DNA from: Pseudomonadota bacterium
GTDB taxonomy: Bacteria; Pseudomonadota; Gammaproteobacteria; Burkholderiales; Burkholderiaceae_B
Assembly: GCA_023440825.1 (NCBI GenBank)
Contig: JAEXRL010000031.1
Location: forward strand, 62,001 to 126,000
DNA length: 64,000 nucleotides
Direction: 5' to 3'
Made by a program: the position numbers and the translations under genes. Positions within the stretch are counted from its first letter, which is position 1. Every line of letters begins with the position of its first letter. A model generated the notes under the pieces. The model had not been told where the DNA came from. It did no database searches and worked only from the letters and a program-made list of their open reading frames with translations. Below, one piece after another: positions 52,066 through 60,573 of this stretch.

Positions 52066-53995
52066 AGCGCGCTCCTGCATAAATGAAGCGGGCAGGGGGA
52101 TCCATTGTCACCCCCCGTGCGCCAAAGTTCACAGGCTGGATCTGATTGAACACATTATCGACTCCAGCGTATAGCTGCCATGCTCGAGTAAAGGAATACG
52201 CTAGTTTCAGGTCGCTAGTGCCATAGCGACTGTTAAAGGGCGCACCCGCACGAACATGAGGATCAGGGCTATAAAAGTCGAAATAATGCTTATGGTGTAA
52301 ATCGGCTCTCCAGGCTCCTTGCTCATAATGGATACCCAAGCGGGCGATATGGCGTGCCATACCAGTCAAACGGTGTTTTGTCCGTGTGTCGCGGGCATCT
52401 AAATAATCCCAAGCTGCTTGTAAAGTCCAGTGCGATCCCAGATTCCAACGGCTACTTAGCTCAGCTCCGCGCAGAGTAGCACGATCAATATTGGTGTAAA
52501 CATGACGACTGCGTATCGAGGCAGGGTCAGTGGGCAAGCGTGGACCCTGCGTAGTGGAAATCATGTCGCGAACACGATTATCGAAAAGCGCTAAATCCAG
52601 TTGCCCCAAACTATGCTGATACTGAAAGGCCAATTCCCATGCTCGGTTCTTCTCGGCTCTTAAGTCTGGATTACCCGCAATAATGCTGGGACCACGAGTA
52701 AAACTGGAATATTGTTCAAGTATGGTCGGCGCTCGATAAGCCTGACCATACCCTAGGCGCGCCAAAAAAGGACCACTCTGATATTGGAGAGCCAGTCGTG
52801 GCGTGGCCAATTGCCCAAAATCCGTAAAATGATCAAAGCGCACTCCTGCCAAAGCCGTCCAGTGAGCGCCCCAACTCCATTCGTCCTGTAGGTAAGCATA
52901 GCGATTATCGCGTTTTACCCTGCGGGTATTGATGGTCACATCTATACTGTCGCTGACCCATCCTGTTCCATACGTTAACTGATGGTGCTCGTGGTCGCTG
53001 CTGCCACGCAGTTGTGCCTGCCATTGATGGTAATCGGTGTGCTCAATCAGTGGGTAACTTCTGGTCGTCGACCCTTTGCTGCGACCATAGGCAATATCCG
53101 CTTGCCAGCTTGACTTTTTAAAGTCTGCCTCCCAGCTCAAGGCACTGAACCAACGCCTTTCCTTCTCATAACTTTCAAATCTGCGGGCTGCTTGCAGCGG
53201 AGTAGCAAGCAAGCGATTAGGGCTGCGATCATCCTGATCCACATACTCCATCGTTAAACGTAAAGCTTGCTCGGTATTCAAACGTAAACCCGCTTCGTAG
53301 CTCAAAAAGCTTTGTTTAAGGTGACTGAGATCAGGTGGCGTTGCCTTGTTCTCGTAGGCAAAGCTTTGTCTATCTTTGTGCTCGATACTAATTTGATGGC
53401 GTAGAGTGTCCGAACCAAAATACACCCCACCACGGCCAATCACACTGGCCCGTTGCCCATCAGCGGCCACTGCACCATAGAGCATGTCTATGTGCCCCCC
53501 TTGTCCACGCTGATCTAAAGGGGAGCGAGTAAGTATATTGATAGCACCACCGGTAGCGTCGGCACCATATAGCGCCGACATTGGCCCGCGTATCACTTCG
53601 ATTTGCCGAATATTATCCAGCTCAATCAGGCCTGGATTCAAACCTCCATATTTACCTGGTCTACGTAAACCATTGATGAGCAAGGCACCTGGTCGCACAC
53701 TAAATCCACGTATAGACAGGCTATTGTTCGAGCCCTGAGCGCGCGCATCTACGCCACTTGCTTGGCCCAAGACTTGTGGTAAACCCGTGCCGCTGAATGC
53801 TCGAATATCTTGTTCGCTTAGCACTTGTACGGATGCCATGACGTCCTCAATAGCTTGAGCTCGCATATTGGCCCCCACCACAATGGTGCTTAATTCTGTG
53901 TTGCGTGCCTCGTGGGCATACACTTGGCCTGACAGTAAAGGCAGGCACGCCAAGCACAGCAGTGCCTGTCCCGCAGGAGATATAAAATAGTTCAT
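52055..53995 (-). CDS. bhuR: TonB-dependent heme receptor BhuR
   Basis: A 646-residue outer-membrane receptor. The signal peptide ends VYA; a plug domain follows with GVDARAQGSNNSLSIRGFSV and EVIRGPMSALYGADATGGAINI; then the barrel. The YRAP (in AYRAPTILEQYSS) and NPDL (in AGNPDLRAEK) segments correspond to the FRAP/NPNL motifs of heme receptors. It ends in Phe. It heads the tightly overlapping bhuR-S-T-UV set. An octamer repeat surrounds its start. No sigma/anti-sigma pair is adjacent, unlike the Bordetella hurI-hurR arrangement. Confidence 0.92.
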   Translation of the reverse strand: MNYFISPAGQALLCLACLPLLSGQVYAHEARNTELSTIVVGANMRAQAIEDVMASVQVLSEQDIRAFSGTGLPQVLGQASGVDARAQGSNNSLSIRGFSVRPGALLINGLRRPGKYGGLNPGLIELDNIRQIEVIRGPMSALYGADATGGAINILTRSPLDQRGQGGHIDMLYGAVAADGQRASVIGRGGVYFGSDTLRHQISIEHKDRQSFAYENKATPPDLSHLKQSFLSYEAGLRLNTEQALRLTMEYVDQDDRSPNRLLATPLQAARRFESYEKERRWFSALSWEADFKKSSWQADIAYGRSKGSTTRSYPLIEHTDYHQWQAQLRGSSDHEHHQLTYGTGWVSDSIDVTINTRRVKRDNRYAYLQDEWSWGAHWTALAGVRFDHFTDFGQLATPRLALQYQSGPFLARLGYGQAYRAPTILEQYSSFTRGPSIIAGNPDLRAEKNRAWELAFQYQHSLGQLDLALFDNRVRDMISTTQGPRLPTDPASIRSRHVYTNIDRATLRGAELSSRWNLGSHWTLQAAWDYLDARDTRTKHRLTGMARHIARLGIHYEQGAWRADLHHKHYFDFYSPDPHVRAGAPFNSRYGTSDLKLAYSFTRAWQLYAGVDNVFNQIQPVNFGARGVTMDPPARFIYAGARYEF

Positions 53996-54109
53996 ATTAT
54001 GTAGTTCATTTCACAAGTCGTGCTCAAGCGGCCACGCAGCATGGCGCGGCTGAACCAGTCAGCACATCTTGCTTGATCAATAAAAAGATAGGGAAGGGGA
54101 ATGAACTAC
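53988..54109. repeat. Three copies of an octamer around the bhuR start
   Basis: TAGTTCAT occurs at 53988-53995 (including the bhuR start codon) and 54002-54009, and its inverse ATGAACTA at 54101-54108 (including the DUF2946 stop). The last two extend to a perfect 10-bp inverted repeat, GTAGTTCATT (54001-54010) and AATGAACTAC (54100-54109), with 89 bp between. Confidence 0.7.
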
Positions 54110-54537
54110 GCGAGGGGAGGAGCGCGAGGGCCTAAGGGGGAGCCCAGAAAAATAGTGAGCAGGGGTGGGGCGCGAGACTCTGGCAAAACAAAATGTGCGC
54201 CAGGCACCCAAATACTTAGACGCGTATCTGAGGGTAAAACGGCTGCATCTGCAGCAGCCATATTATAGGGGCAAGTATGTATGCTGCCTGCTTGCTCGGA
54301 GTGCTGTTCGAGGTCTTGGTTTAGGTCTTGTAAAAATTGCTCAAACGCAGCTTGAGACGAACCTTGGGGTAAACAAAAACTTAATGACAACAGCCCCGAT
54401 TGAGCGGGTTTAGGCGCAGTGGGCATGTAGCCAGTCGGAATTAGCGCACGTAAAAAAAACGCAGCCAGACAAAGACACAGCAAGCCATGCCAAAGCCCAT
54501 GCATTCTTTTACGTGATACACCCAACACAGTGCCCAT
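54106..54537 (-). CDS. DUF2946-like membrane-anchored protein
   Basis: A 143-residue protein with one N-terminal hydrophobic segment and the family hallmark FFLRALIPTGYMPTAP; a Cys in SFCLPQG and another in HTCPYNMA follow. DUF2946 genes often stand beside TonB-dependent receptors (copper or iron). Here it lies 110 bp before bhuR on the same strand and may head the heme operon. Function is unknown; a role in metal or heme handling is inferred from position only. Confidence 0.72.
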   Translation of the reverse strand: MGTVLGVSRKRMHGLWHGLLCLCLAAFFLRALIPTGYMPTAPKPAQSGLLSLSFCLPQGSSQAAFEQFLQDLNQDLEQHSEQAGSIHTCPYNMAAADAAVLPSDTRLSIWVPGAHFVLPESRAPPLLTIFLGSPLGPRAPPLA

Positions 54538-54719
54538 GAATGAATATGCGAAAGAGAGTCTTAAAAAACCAGCTCAAAGAAAATGAATATACCATTAATA
54601 GCATCCAGACCGTCTGGGGTAAACCGTATTTCATCGCTATGCTTATGCCAAGCATATAGCGTACAGAGACCATATGAAGCAGCTCGCTTTGCTGCCTACA
54701 GGAAGACTAATAAACATCG

Positions 54720-54780
54720 CATAATGTATATTATGTAAAGTCAGGTATTTGAATAACTAGACAGTACTTCTAGTACTGTC
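54720..54780. promoter_or_regulatory. Two dyads upstream of the DUF2946-bhu operon
   Basis: CATAAT (54720-54725) / ATTATG (54730-54735) and the stronger GACAGTACT (54760-54768) / AGTACTGTC (54772-54780), the latter a perfect 9-bp repeat with a 3-bp centre. They lie between the DUF2946 gene start (54537) and the LysR gene end (54830). No match to a Fur operator was clear; the spacing of the first is wrong for Fur. Confidence 0.5.
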
Positions 54781-54829
54781 CTCTATCCCCCCGTCTATCA
54801 CTACGCACCCGCCTTCAGTGCTTAGCTGT

Positions 54830-55732
54830 TTAGGCCAGGCTTGCTTGCGCTTTAGTGCTTAAAAATTCGCGCAAGGTACGTAAGGCCGGACTGATTAAGC
54901 GCCTGCCGGGAATGACTAGGTTTAAGGGGCTACGCTCGCCAGTCCAGTCGGTGCATAAGGCAATTAAAGCACCACTGCGCAGATCGTCCATCACGTCCAG
55001 ATGGGCTTTATAGGCAATGCCGTGTCCCATCTTTGCCCAGCGTCTTACTACTTCACCGTCGTTAGAAATATGACGTGCAGGCACTTCTACACTTATTTCT
55101 TGCTCATGCGCATCATAAAAGCGCCATTTGTCGTGCGTTTCTCTGTCCAGCATAAAGCACAGGCAATCATGCGCGCTAAGATCGTGAGGACTTTGCGGAT
55201 AACCATAGCGTTCCAGATAGCTTGGCGCTGCGCATAGTATGCGGGTGTTGTGCTCGTGCAGACTTAAAGCAACCAAGCTGGAGTCTGGTAAATCCCCATA
55301 ACGTATGGCGGCATCAAAGGACTCTTTATACATATTGCTTACACGATCTGATAAATGCACATCAACTCGCACTTGCGGGTGTATGGCCTGAAACTCGGCT
55401 AGCCAGTGCAGCAATATATTTCGACCAAAATCAGATGGAGCAGACAGACGAATTTGCGCACGCAGGCCGGTAGTATCAACCTGCAAGGCTTGAGCGGCCG
55501 CTCTTAGCCCCTCCAAGGCAGGTTGACACTGAAGTAAAAACTGCTCGCCTTTGGGCGTTAAACGCAAACTGCGTGTAGTGCGTATGAACAGCTGTGTATT
55601 AAGCTCCTCCTCCAGCCTTTTTACGGCAGCACTGATGGCGGCGGGGCTTAAGCTTAAAGCGCGCCCCGTTGCCGAAAAACTCCCCGTCTCAGCAGTACGT
55701 ACAAAGATATCTAGATCTTGTAGTGATTTCAC
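54830..55732 (-). CDS. LysR family regulator (divergent to the quinone oxidoreductase-like gene)
   Basis: A 300-residue LysR protein starting at GTG 55732. N-terminus MKSLQDLDIFVRTAETGSFSATGRALSLSPAAISAAVKRLEEELN is the winged helix-turn-helix; the effector domain (about 90-295) resembles the DsdC/AaeR-like CrgA group. It is divergent from an MDR-type reductase gene across 153 bp, a frequent pairing in which the regulator responds to electrophilic or quinone-type compounds; that specificity is inferred. A palindrome at 55745-55755 lies in the spacer. Confidence 0.9.
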   Translation of the reverse strand: MKSLQDLDIFVRTAETGSFSATGRALSLSPAAISAAVKRLEEELNTQLFIRTTRSLRLTPKGEQFLLQCQPALEGLRAAAQALQVDTTGLRAQIRLSAPSDFGRNILLHWLAEFQAIHPQVRVDVHLSDRVSNMYKESFDAAIRYGDLPDSSLVALSLHEHNTRILCAAPSYLERYGYPQSPHDLSAHDCLCFMLDRETHDKWRFYDAHEQEISVEVPARHISNDGEVVRRWAKMGHGIAYKAHLDVMDDLRSGALIALCTDWTGERSPLNLVIPGRRLISPALRTLREFLSTKAQASLA

Positions 55733-55744
55733 TGTAATAGTCCC

Positions 55745-55755
55745 TTGATTATCAA
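55745..55755. promoter_or_regulatory. Short palindrome in the LysR/oxidoreductase spacer
   Basis: TTGAT-T-ATCAA, 12 bp before the LysR start, fits a LysR-type T-N-A half-site pattern. It is short and could occur by chance in this AT-rich stretch. Confidence 0.3.
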
Positions 55756-55885
55756 ATTTTTTTTGAGAATTATTTCATTAATGTAGGTCTTTTTCAAAAC
55801 CCGAACAAGCGTTACAGTCAATCTATCCAAACGGAATGACTGCTTTATGCTGCATTAACGATTGATTATTTTTTGGAGTTTACTG

Positions 55886-56905
55886 ATGAAAGCCATAGGC
55901 TACACACATAACCTTCCTATTAGCGACCCTCTTTCCCTGGTAGATATACAAAAAGCCAAGCCTAGCCCCGGTGCACGTGACCTATTGGTCGAGGTCCAGG
56001 CTATCGCGGTGAATCCAGTGGATACTAAAATCCGTCGAAATCGTCAGCCAGCCAGTGGTGAATACGAAGTGCTGGGATGGGATGTCTGTGGGATCGTGAA
56101 GGAAGTTGGCGCTGAGGTCAGTCTTTTTACGGCCGGTGATCGAGTCTGGTATGCAGGTGCTATAGATAGGCCCGGCGCAAATAGCCAGTTACACCTGGTA
56201 GACGAGCGCATTGTGGCCTTGGCCCCAGAACAGCTTAGTAATGCAGAGGCCGCCGCCCTCCCCTTAACCGGGATTACGGCTTGGGAATTATTGTTCCATC
56301 GATTACAGGTTAGCCGAGCAGCCGATGCACCGCCTAAAACCTTGTTAATCGTGGGTGCTGCGGGCGGTGTTGGGTCAATTCTCGTGCAATTAGCCGCTAA
56401 ATTAACGTCTTTAACCGTAATTGCCACTGCATCGCGTCCTGAAACACAAGCATGGGTAAAGCAATTAGGTGCGCATCATGTTATTGATCACAGCAAACCC
56501 TTATCGGAAGAGCTCAAGGCTCTGGGCATCCCCACTGTGGACTTGATTGCTAGCTTGACCCAGACGGATCAACACCTGACAGAGCTTGCAGCCAGCATCG
56601 CCCCACAAGGTAAGCTTGCCCTGATTGATGACCCCGCCACCTTTGATATCAAGCTATTCAAAAGTAAATCCGTATCCATACATTGGGAGTTCATGTACAC
56701 CCGCTCCATGTATCAAACCGCCGACATGCAAGCTCAGCATGATCTGCTGACTGAACTGGCTCAACTGGTGGATAAAGGCGTAATCAAGACAACCTTAGGC
56801 CAGCATTTAGGCAGCATTAAGGCCAGCACTCTGCGTCAGGCCCATGCTTTATTAGAAAGCGGCACAACTCAGGGTAAGCTCGTGCTCGAGGGCTGGGACG
56901 AGTAA
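55886..56905 (+). CDS. Zinc-independent medium-chain alcohol dehydrogenase/quinone reductase family protein
   Basis: A 339-residue MDR-superfamily enzyme, probably an NADPH-dependent enone or quinone reductase. Blocks: AIAVNPVDTKIRRNRQPASGE (catalytic part), GWDVCGIVKEVG, PLTGITAWELLFHRL and the cofactor loop LLIVGAAGGVGSILVQLA (about residue 160). Zinc-binding Cys residues of classical alcohol dehydrogenases are absent. The start at 55886 follows GGAG. LysR regulation is likely. Confidence 0.9.
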   Translation: MKAIGYTHNLPISDPLSLVDIQKAKPSPGARDLLVEVQAIAVNPVDTKIRRNRQPASGEYEVLGWDVCGIVKEVGAEVSLFTAGDRVWYAGAIDRPGANSQLHLVDERIVALAPEQLSNAEAAALPLTGITAWELLFHRLQVSRAADAPPKTLLIVGAAGGVGSILVQLAAKLTSLTVIATASRPETQAWVKQLGAHHVIDHSKPLSEELKALGIPTVDLIASLTQTDQHLTELAASIAPQGKLALIDDPATFDIKLFKSKSVSIHWEFMYTRSMYQTADMQAQHDLLTELAQLVDKGVIKTTLGQHLGSIKASTLRQAHALLESGTTQGKLVLEGWDE

Positions 56906-56986
56906 GAGTCCGTACTATTTAGTTTTCCTGCTTGATTTCACAGATGCCCGTTATAGTATGCATATTTCACCACGACGGGCATCATC

Positions 56987-58534
56987 ATGAAGCGAGCATT
57001 TGAACTGGCGGAACAAGATCCACATACCGATCGTGCTTGGGCACAAGAAAAACTCTTGGAGTTGCGTCCCCTGCTCTTGCATTGGCAGCAAGAACGACTG
57101 GATCAGGCGGATCAGACCTTGCTTATCGTGGTGGCTGGAATGGACGGTGTGGGCAAAGGCTCCGCCGTTAATACCCTAAATACCTGGCTGGATCCCCGCC
57201 ATGTGCATACTTTAGCTTTTTCTGAGCCTACCGAAGAAGAAAGCATGCGCCCTGCTATGTGGCGTTACTGGAATAGCCTGCCGGCTAAGGGTCAAACAGG
57301 ACTTGTGTTTGGCTCTTGGTATGGCGCCCTGATGAACGAACTGCAAGGCAAGCATGGCGATCCGATCAAGCTGGATCGCTATGTGCGTATTATTAAGCAG
57401 TTCGAGGCAGAACTGGCATACCAGGGCGTAAAAATACTTAAATTATGGTTTCACTCCTCTAGCCAGGCACAAGCCCAACGCTGTCAGGACTTACTCGCCA
57501 ATCCCAATACCGCGTGGCGCGTAACCAAAAAAGATTTAAAAGTACAAAAAAAATTCAAGCAAATACGGCGTGCAGCAATAGAAGCCATTACGCTTACGCA
57601 CACCCATCATGCGCCTTGGGTCATGGTGCCCAGCGCAGATCCCTCCACGCGTGACTTAACCGTAGCACAAGCCGTTCTTAACGCTTTGCAAAAGCCCGTG
57701 CAGGCGCAAGAGGTGGAAGCGCCAGTGTATATGGACTGGCCATTAATAAAGCCAGCCATACAGTTGCGTGCCGTTAAACACCTAAAGCCACTTATGGATA
57801 AGGATCACTATGAACAAGAGCTATTGCATTGGCAAGGCCGACTGTCCAAAGCTATACGCAGCAAAGCGTTTCAGACCCAGTCCTTAATCGTTTTATTTGA
57901 GGGTGAAGATGCGGCGGGTAAAGGTGGTGCCATAAAACGCTTAACCGCTGCCTTGGATGTCCGGAACTACGACGTGCACCCTATTTCCGCACCTGCTACT
58001 TATGAATTGGCCAGACCCTATATGTGGCGCTTCTGGACACGATTACCACGTCAACAAAAAGTGGCGATTTTCGATCGCTCTTGGTATGGACGAGTATTGG
58101 TAGAACGTGTAGAAAAACTGGCTTCCGTTGCGGCCTGGCGGCGATCCTATGCCGAAATCAATAATTTTGAAGCCCAGTTAGTAGCGAATTCCACGCTGGT
58201 CATAAAATTTTGGTTGTCGGTTAGCAAAGACGAACAACTACGCCGTTTTCAAGAGCGAGAAAGCTCCCCCCTGAAGACTTATAAAATCACCGATGAAGAC
58301 TGGCGTAACCGCGGTAAATGGAACGCGTATCGCAAAGCGGCGCAAGATATGCTGGATCAAACCAACACCGATTATGCGCCCTGGCATATTGTGCCCAGTA
58401 ACGACAAACGCGCAGCACGAGTACAAATACTGCGCCATGTTTGTGAGTTACTGGAGTCGCTCCAGGATGCCTCGTCCAGCAACGCATACTTAACAGAGCC
58501 AGAGCCTGCTCAATTGATCAACGAGCAAGTCTGA
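56987..58534 (+). CDS. pap: Polyphosphate:AMP phosphotransferase (double PPK2 domain)
   Basis: Makes ADP from AMP with polyphosphate as donor. The 515-residue protein has two PPK2 domains. The first (about 35-235) has AGMDGVGKGSAVN and a changed lid (VFGSWYGALMNE), suggesting loss of activity. The second (about 270-490) has the full FEGEDAAGKGGAIKRL and FDRSWYGRVLVERVE motifs. This matches the class II PPK2 (PAP) architecture. It links polyphosphate stores to adenylate supply. It is transcribed alone. Confidence 0.93.
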   Translation: MKRAFELAEQDPHTDRAWAQEKLLELRPLLLHWQQERLDQADQTLLIVVAGMDGVGKGSAVNTLNTWLDPRHVHTLAFSEPTEEESMRPAMWRYWNSLPAKGQTGLVFGSWYGALMNELQGKHGDPIKLDRYVRIIKQFEAELAYQGVKILKLWFHSSSQAQAQRCQDLLANPNTAWRVTKKDLKVQKKFKQIRRAAIEAITLTHTHHAPWVMVPSADPSTRDLTVAQAVLNALQKPVQAQEVEAPVYMDWPLIKPAIQLRAVKHLKPLMDKDHYEQELLHWQGRLSKAIRSKAFQTQSLIVLFEGEDAAGKGGAIKRLTAALDVRNYDVHPISAPATYELARPYMWRFWTRLPRQQKVAIFDRSWYGRVLVERVEKLASVAAWRRSYAEINNFEAQLVANSTLVIKFWLSVSKDEQLRRFQERESSPLKTYKITDEDWRNRGKWNAYRKAAQDMLDQTNTDYAPWHIVPSNDKRAARVQILRHVCELLESLQDASSSNAYLTEPEPAQLINEQV

Positions 58535-58539
58535 GCTTA

Positions 58540-58563
58540 TCGCCCCTGCCTTGCTAGGGGCGA
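58540..58563. other. Hairpin between pap and the convergent Bug gene
   Basis: The stem TCGCCCCT (58540-58547) / AGGGGCGA (58556-58563) has an 8-nt loop, 6 bp after the pap stop. No U-tract follows on either strand, so termination by it alone is doubtful. Confidence 0.5.
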
Positions 58564-58584
58564 AGTGTTAAGTGCAGTTAGCCA

Positions 58585-59547
58585 TCAATTAATACGCACA
58601 CCCGTAAGCTCAACAAGATTGCGCCAGTTATCGATTTCTTTTGCTTGATAATCACGCAAATCGCTAGGGCTTCCCCCCGCAACCTGCATATCAATTTGTT
58701 CAGCAATACCGAGCAACTCTGGCGTTTCCAATAGTTCGTTCACGGCCTGATTGAGCTCGTTCACTACTGCCTCAGGTGTACCTTTAGGTGCAAATAAAGC
58801 AAACCAAACCACCAGCTCTTGGGGGAATCCTGATTCAGCCATCGTCGGTACATCAGGAGCAAACTTGGCTCGTTCTGCTGATGTGACCGCTACAGCTTTT
58901 AACTTACCGCTTTCAACCAAGGGTCTGCTGGGCCCAACATTTTCGAAAGCATAAGGAATTTGTCCACCCATTAAATCCGTCAGCAACGCACCTACATTAC
59001 TGTACAACACTGTTTCCGGTTGAATATCAGCCGTTTTTTTCATCAGCTCTACCCATACACGAGCGGTGGTGTTGCTGGCACCAAAGTTCATGCTATCTGG
59101 TTTGGTTTTCGCCTGACTAATAATGGCCTCAATCGTATCCGATTCAGCATCTGGATGAGCAACTAAAATCATAGGTAGTTTGCCCATTAATATAATGGGT
59201 TCAAAGTCCTGGGCTGGATCATAATTGAGCTGGCTGTATAAGCTTGAGTTAGCCGCCATAGGACCGTTGGACGCCATAAGTAAGGTGTAACCATCGGGCT
59301 TGGAACTTGCCACTGACGAAGTGCCTATCGCCCCACCCGCCCCTGTTTTGTTATCTACTATAAACGTGTTGTTCAGCTTTTTACTTAAGCCATCGGCCAC
59401 AGCACGAGTCAGAATATCGGTAGAAGACCCTGCACCGAATGGCACCACTATTTTTACTGGTTTATCAGGATAACTTGCAGCACTAGCGTTACAGGCTACA
59501 CCTAAGCATAGCGTGGCAAATACCCCAATTATGTTCTTTTTAATCAT
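58585..59547 (-). CDS. Bug-family (TctC) solute-binding protein, dioxygenase-linked
   Basis: A 320-residue secreted binding protein; the signal peptide ends ASAAS before YPDKPVKIVVPFGAGSSTDIL, the family start. Other marks: DNKTGAGGAIGTSSVASSKPDGYTLLM and LMGGQIPYAFENVGPS. Bug proteins bind small carboxylates for tripartite transporters or signalling; no tctA/tctB gene is adjacent. It lies 44 bp after the dioxygenase gene and probably shares its mRNA, suggesting that it captures the dioxygenase substrate or a related compound. Confidence 0.92.
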   Translation of the reverse strand: MIKKNIIGVFATLCLGVACNASAASYPDKPVKIVVPFGAGSSTDILTRAVADGLSKKLNNTFIVDNKTGAGGAIGTSSVASSKPDGYTLLMASNGPMAANSSLYSQLNYDPAQDFEPIILMGKLPMILVAHPDAESDTIEAIISQAKTKPDSMNFGASNTTARVWVELMKKTADIQPETVLYSNVGALLTDLMGGQIPYAFENVGPSRPLVESGKLKAVAVTSAERAKFAPDVPTMAESGFPQELVVWFALFAPKGTPEAVVNELNQAVNELLETPELLGIAEQIDMQVAGGSPSDLRDYQAKEIDNWRNLVELTGVRIN

Positions 59548-59591
59548 TTTATTTGTCCCAATCTAATCTATTTCGTCAATCTTTATTTGGC

Positions 59592-60476
59592 CTAGTGGCT
59601 CATTATCTGGCTAGTGTCTTGAACCGTCGCTCTACGCATCGATCGTCGATACGCTTCATTAAATGCCTGCCCTCTATGCATGGTGTAGCGGTTATCCCAA
59701 ATAACCACATCATTTGCACGCCAGCGGTGACGGTAAACAAACTGCGCTTGTGTAGAGAACTGGATCAGCTCATCAAGCAAGTTCAAGCTATCGGCGGATG
59801 ACAAATCGCCAATATGGCTAATGTGTGATGCCAAATACAAAGATAAGCGTTCATTTTTATGATGTTTGCGCACTAAAGGCTGTTGTACCGGCGGTTGTTT
59901 ATCGCGCCAATGATCGGGGATCACACCAAACTCCAAGCCCGCCAACATACGCGAATGAAAGTAATCATGCGTTGCTAACTTGTCTTTTAGTGCTTCTTTA
60001 CGCTCATCAGGCAGCGCTTTCCATGCCGCACGCATATCCGCAAACTCCGTTGCTCCCCCTACCGGCGCCACCTCCTGTGCTGACAAAATAGAGACACTGG
60101 CTGGTGTTTTCTTGAACGAGCTGTCTGTGTGCCATAAGCGATTACTTAAATTAATTAAGCGACGAATATCATTTTTTTCCAATATCTCCCCCTTGTCATC
60201 CAAGTTCGAAATATCCGAAAGCTGCGGTGTTGCAACTCGACGCGGGGCGTTAGCGTTGTAAATACTGGCTCCCACAGATGTTTCCAAGGGCCCAAATAAA
60301 CTGGCGAAAGCTAACTGCTTCTCCTCACTGAGCACCTGGTCGGGAATCACCAGGACAGCGAATGTATCCAGTGCGGTTTGAATATCCGCAAATTCAGTCT
60401 CGCTAACACCTGTCTGTAAATCAACCCCTGTTATTTCCGCCACAAATTGTGGATATACGGGAGTAATGGCGACCAT
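59592..60476 (-). CDS. TauD/TfdA family Fe(II)/2-oxoglutarate dioxygenase
   Basis: A 294-residue enzyme from ATG 60476 behind AGGAGG. Iron ligands His116 and Asp118 in LWHTDSSF, and His267 in DNRYTMHRGQAF; Arg residues at about 277-282 would bind 2-oxoglutarate. The family includes taurine and phenoxyacid dioxygenases that oxidise a carbon next to a heteroatom; the substrate here is unknown. It is followed by a Bug binding protein and is divergent from an IclR regulator. Confidence 0.92.
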   Translation of the reverse strand: MVAITPVYPQFVAEITGVDLQTGVSETEFADIQTALDTFAVLVIPDQVLSEEKQLAFASLFGPLETSVGASIYNANAPRRVATPQLSDISNLDDKGEILEKNDIRRLINLSNRLWHTDSSFKKTPASVSILSAQEVAPVGGATEFADMRAAWKALPDERKEALKDKLATHDYFHSRMLAGLEFGVIPDHWRDKQPPVQQPLVRKHHKNERLSLYLASHISHIGDLSSADSLNLLDELIQFSTQAQFVYRHRWRANDVVIWDNRYTMHRGQAFNEAYRRSMRRATVQDTSQIMSH

Positions 60477-60520
60477 TAATTGCCTCCTACTGTCTAGATT
60501 TATAGATAAATATGTGTTAA

Positions 60521-60539
60521 ATTTTCGACTGTCGAAAAT
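60521..60539. promoter_or_regulatory. Candidate IclR operator
   Basis: ATTTTCGA-CTG-TCGAAAAT: two perfect 8-bp arms around 3 bp, centred in the 97-bp spacer between the dioxygenase start (60476) and the IclR start (60574). Position and symmetry suit binding by the divergent regulator. Confidence 0.6.
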
Positions 60540-60573
60540 AATTTCGGTAGTAGAATACTGGAGTATTGCACGT

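Noticed and set aside
38761..54000. Prophage or genomic island spanning the phage-like kinase and the recombinase
   Set aside because: The phage-like genes are 8 kb apart, separated by ordinary housekeeping genes; no attachment repeats, tRNA, capsid or transposase genes were seen.
54720..54735. CATAAT-N4-ATTATG as a Fur box for the heme operon
   Set aside because: The arms are 4 bp apart instead of 1 bp and the flanks do not extend the symmetry.
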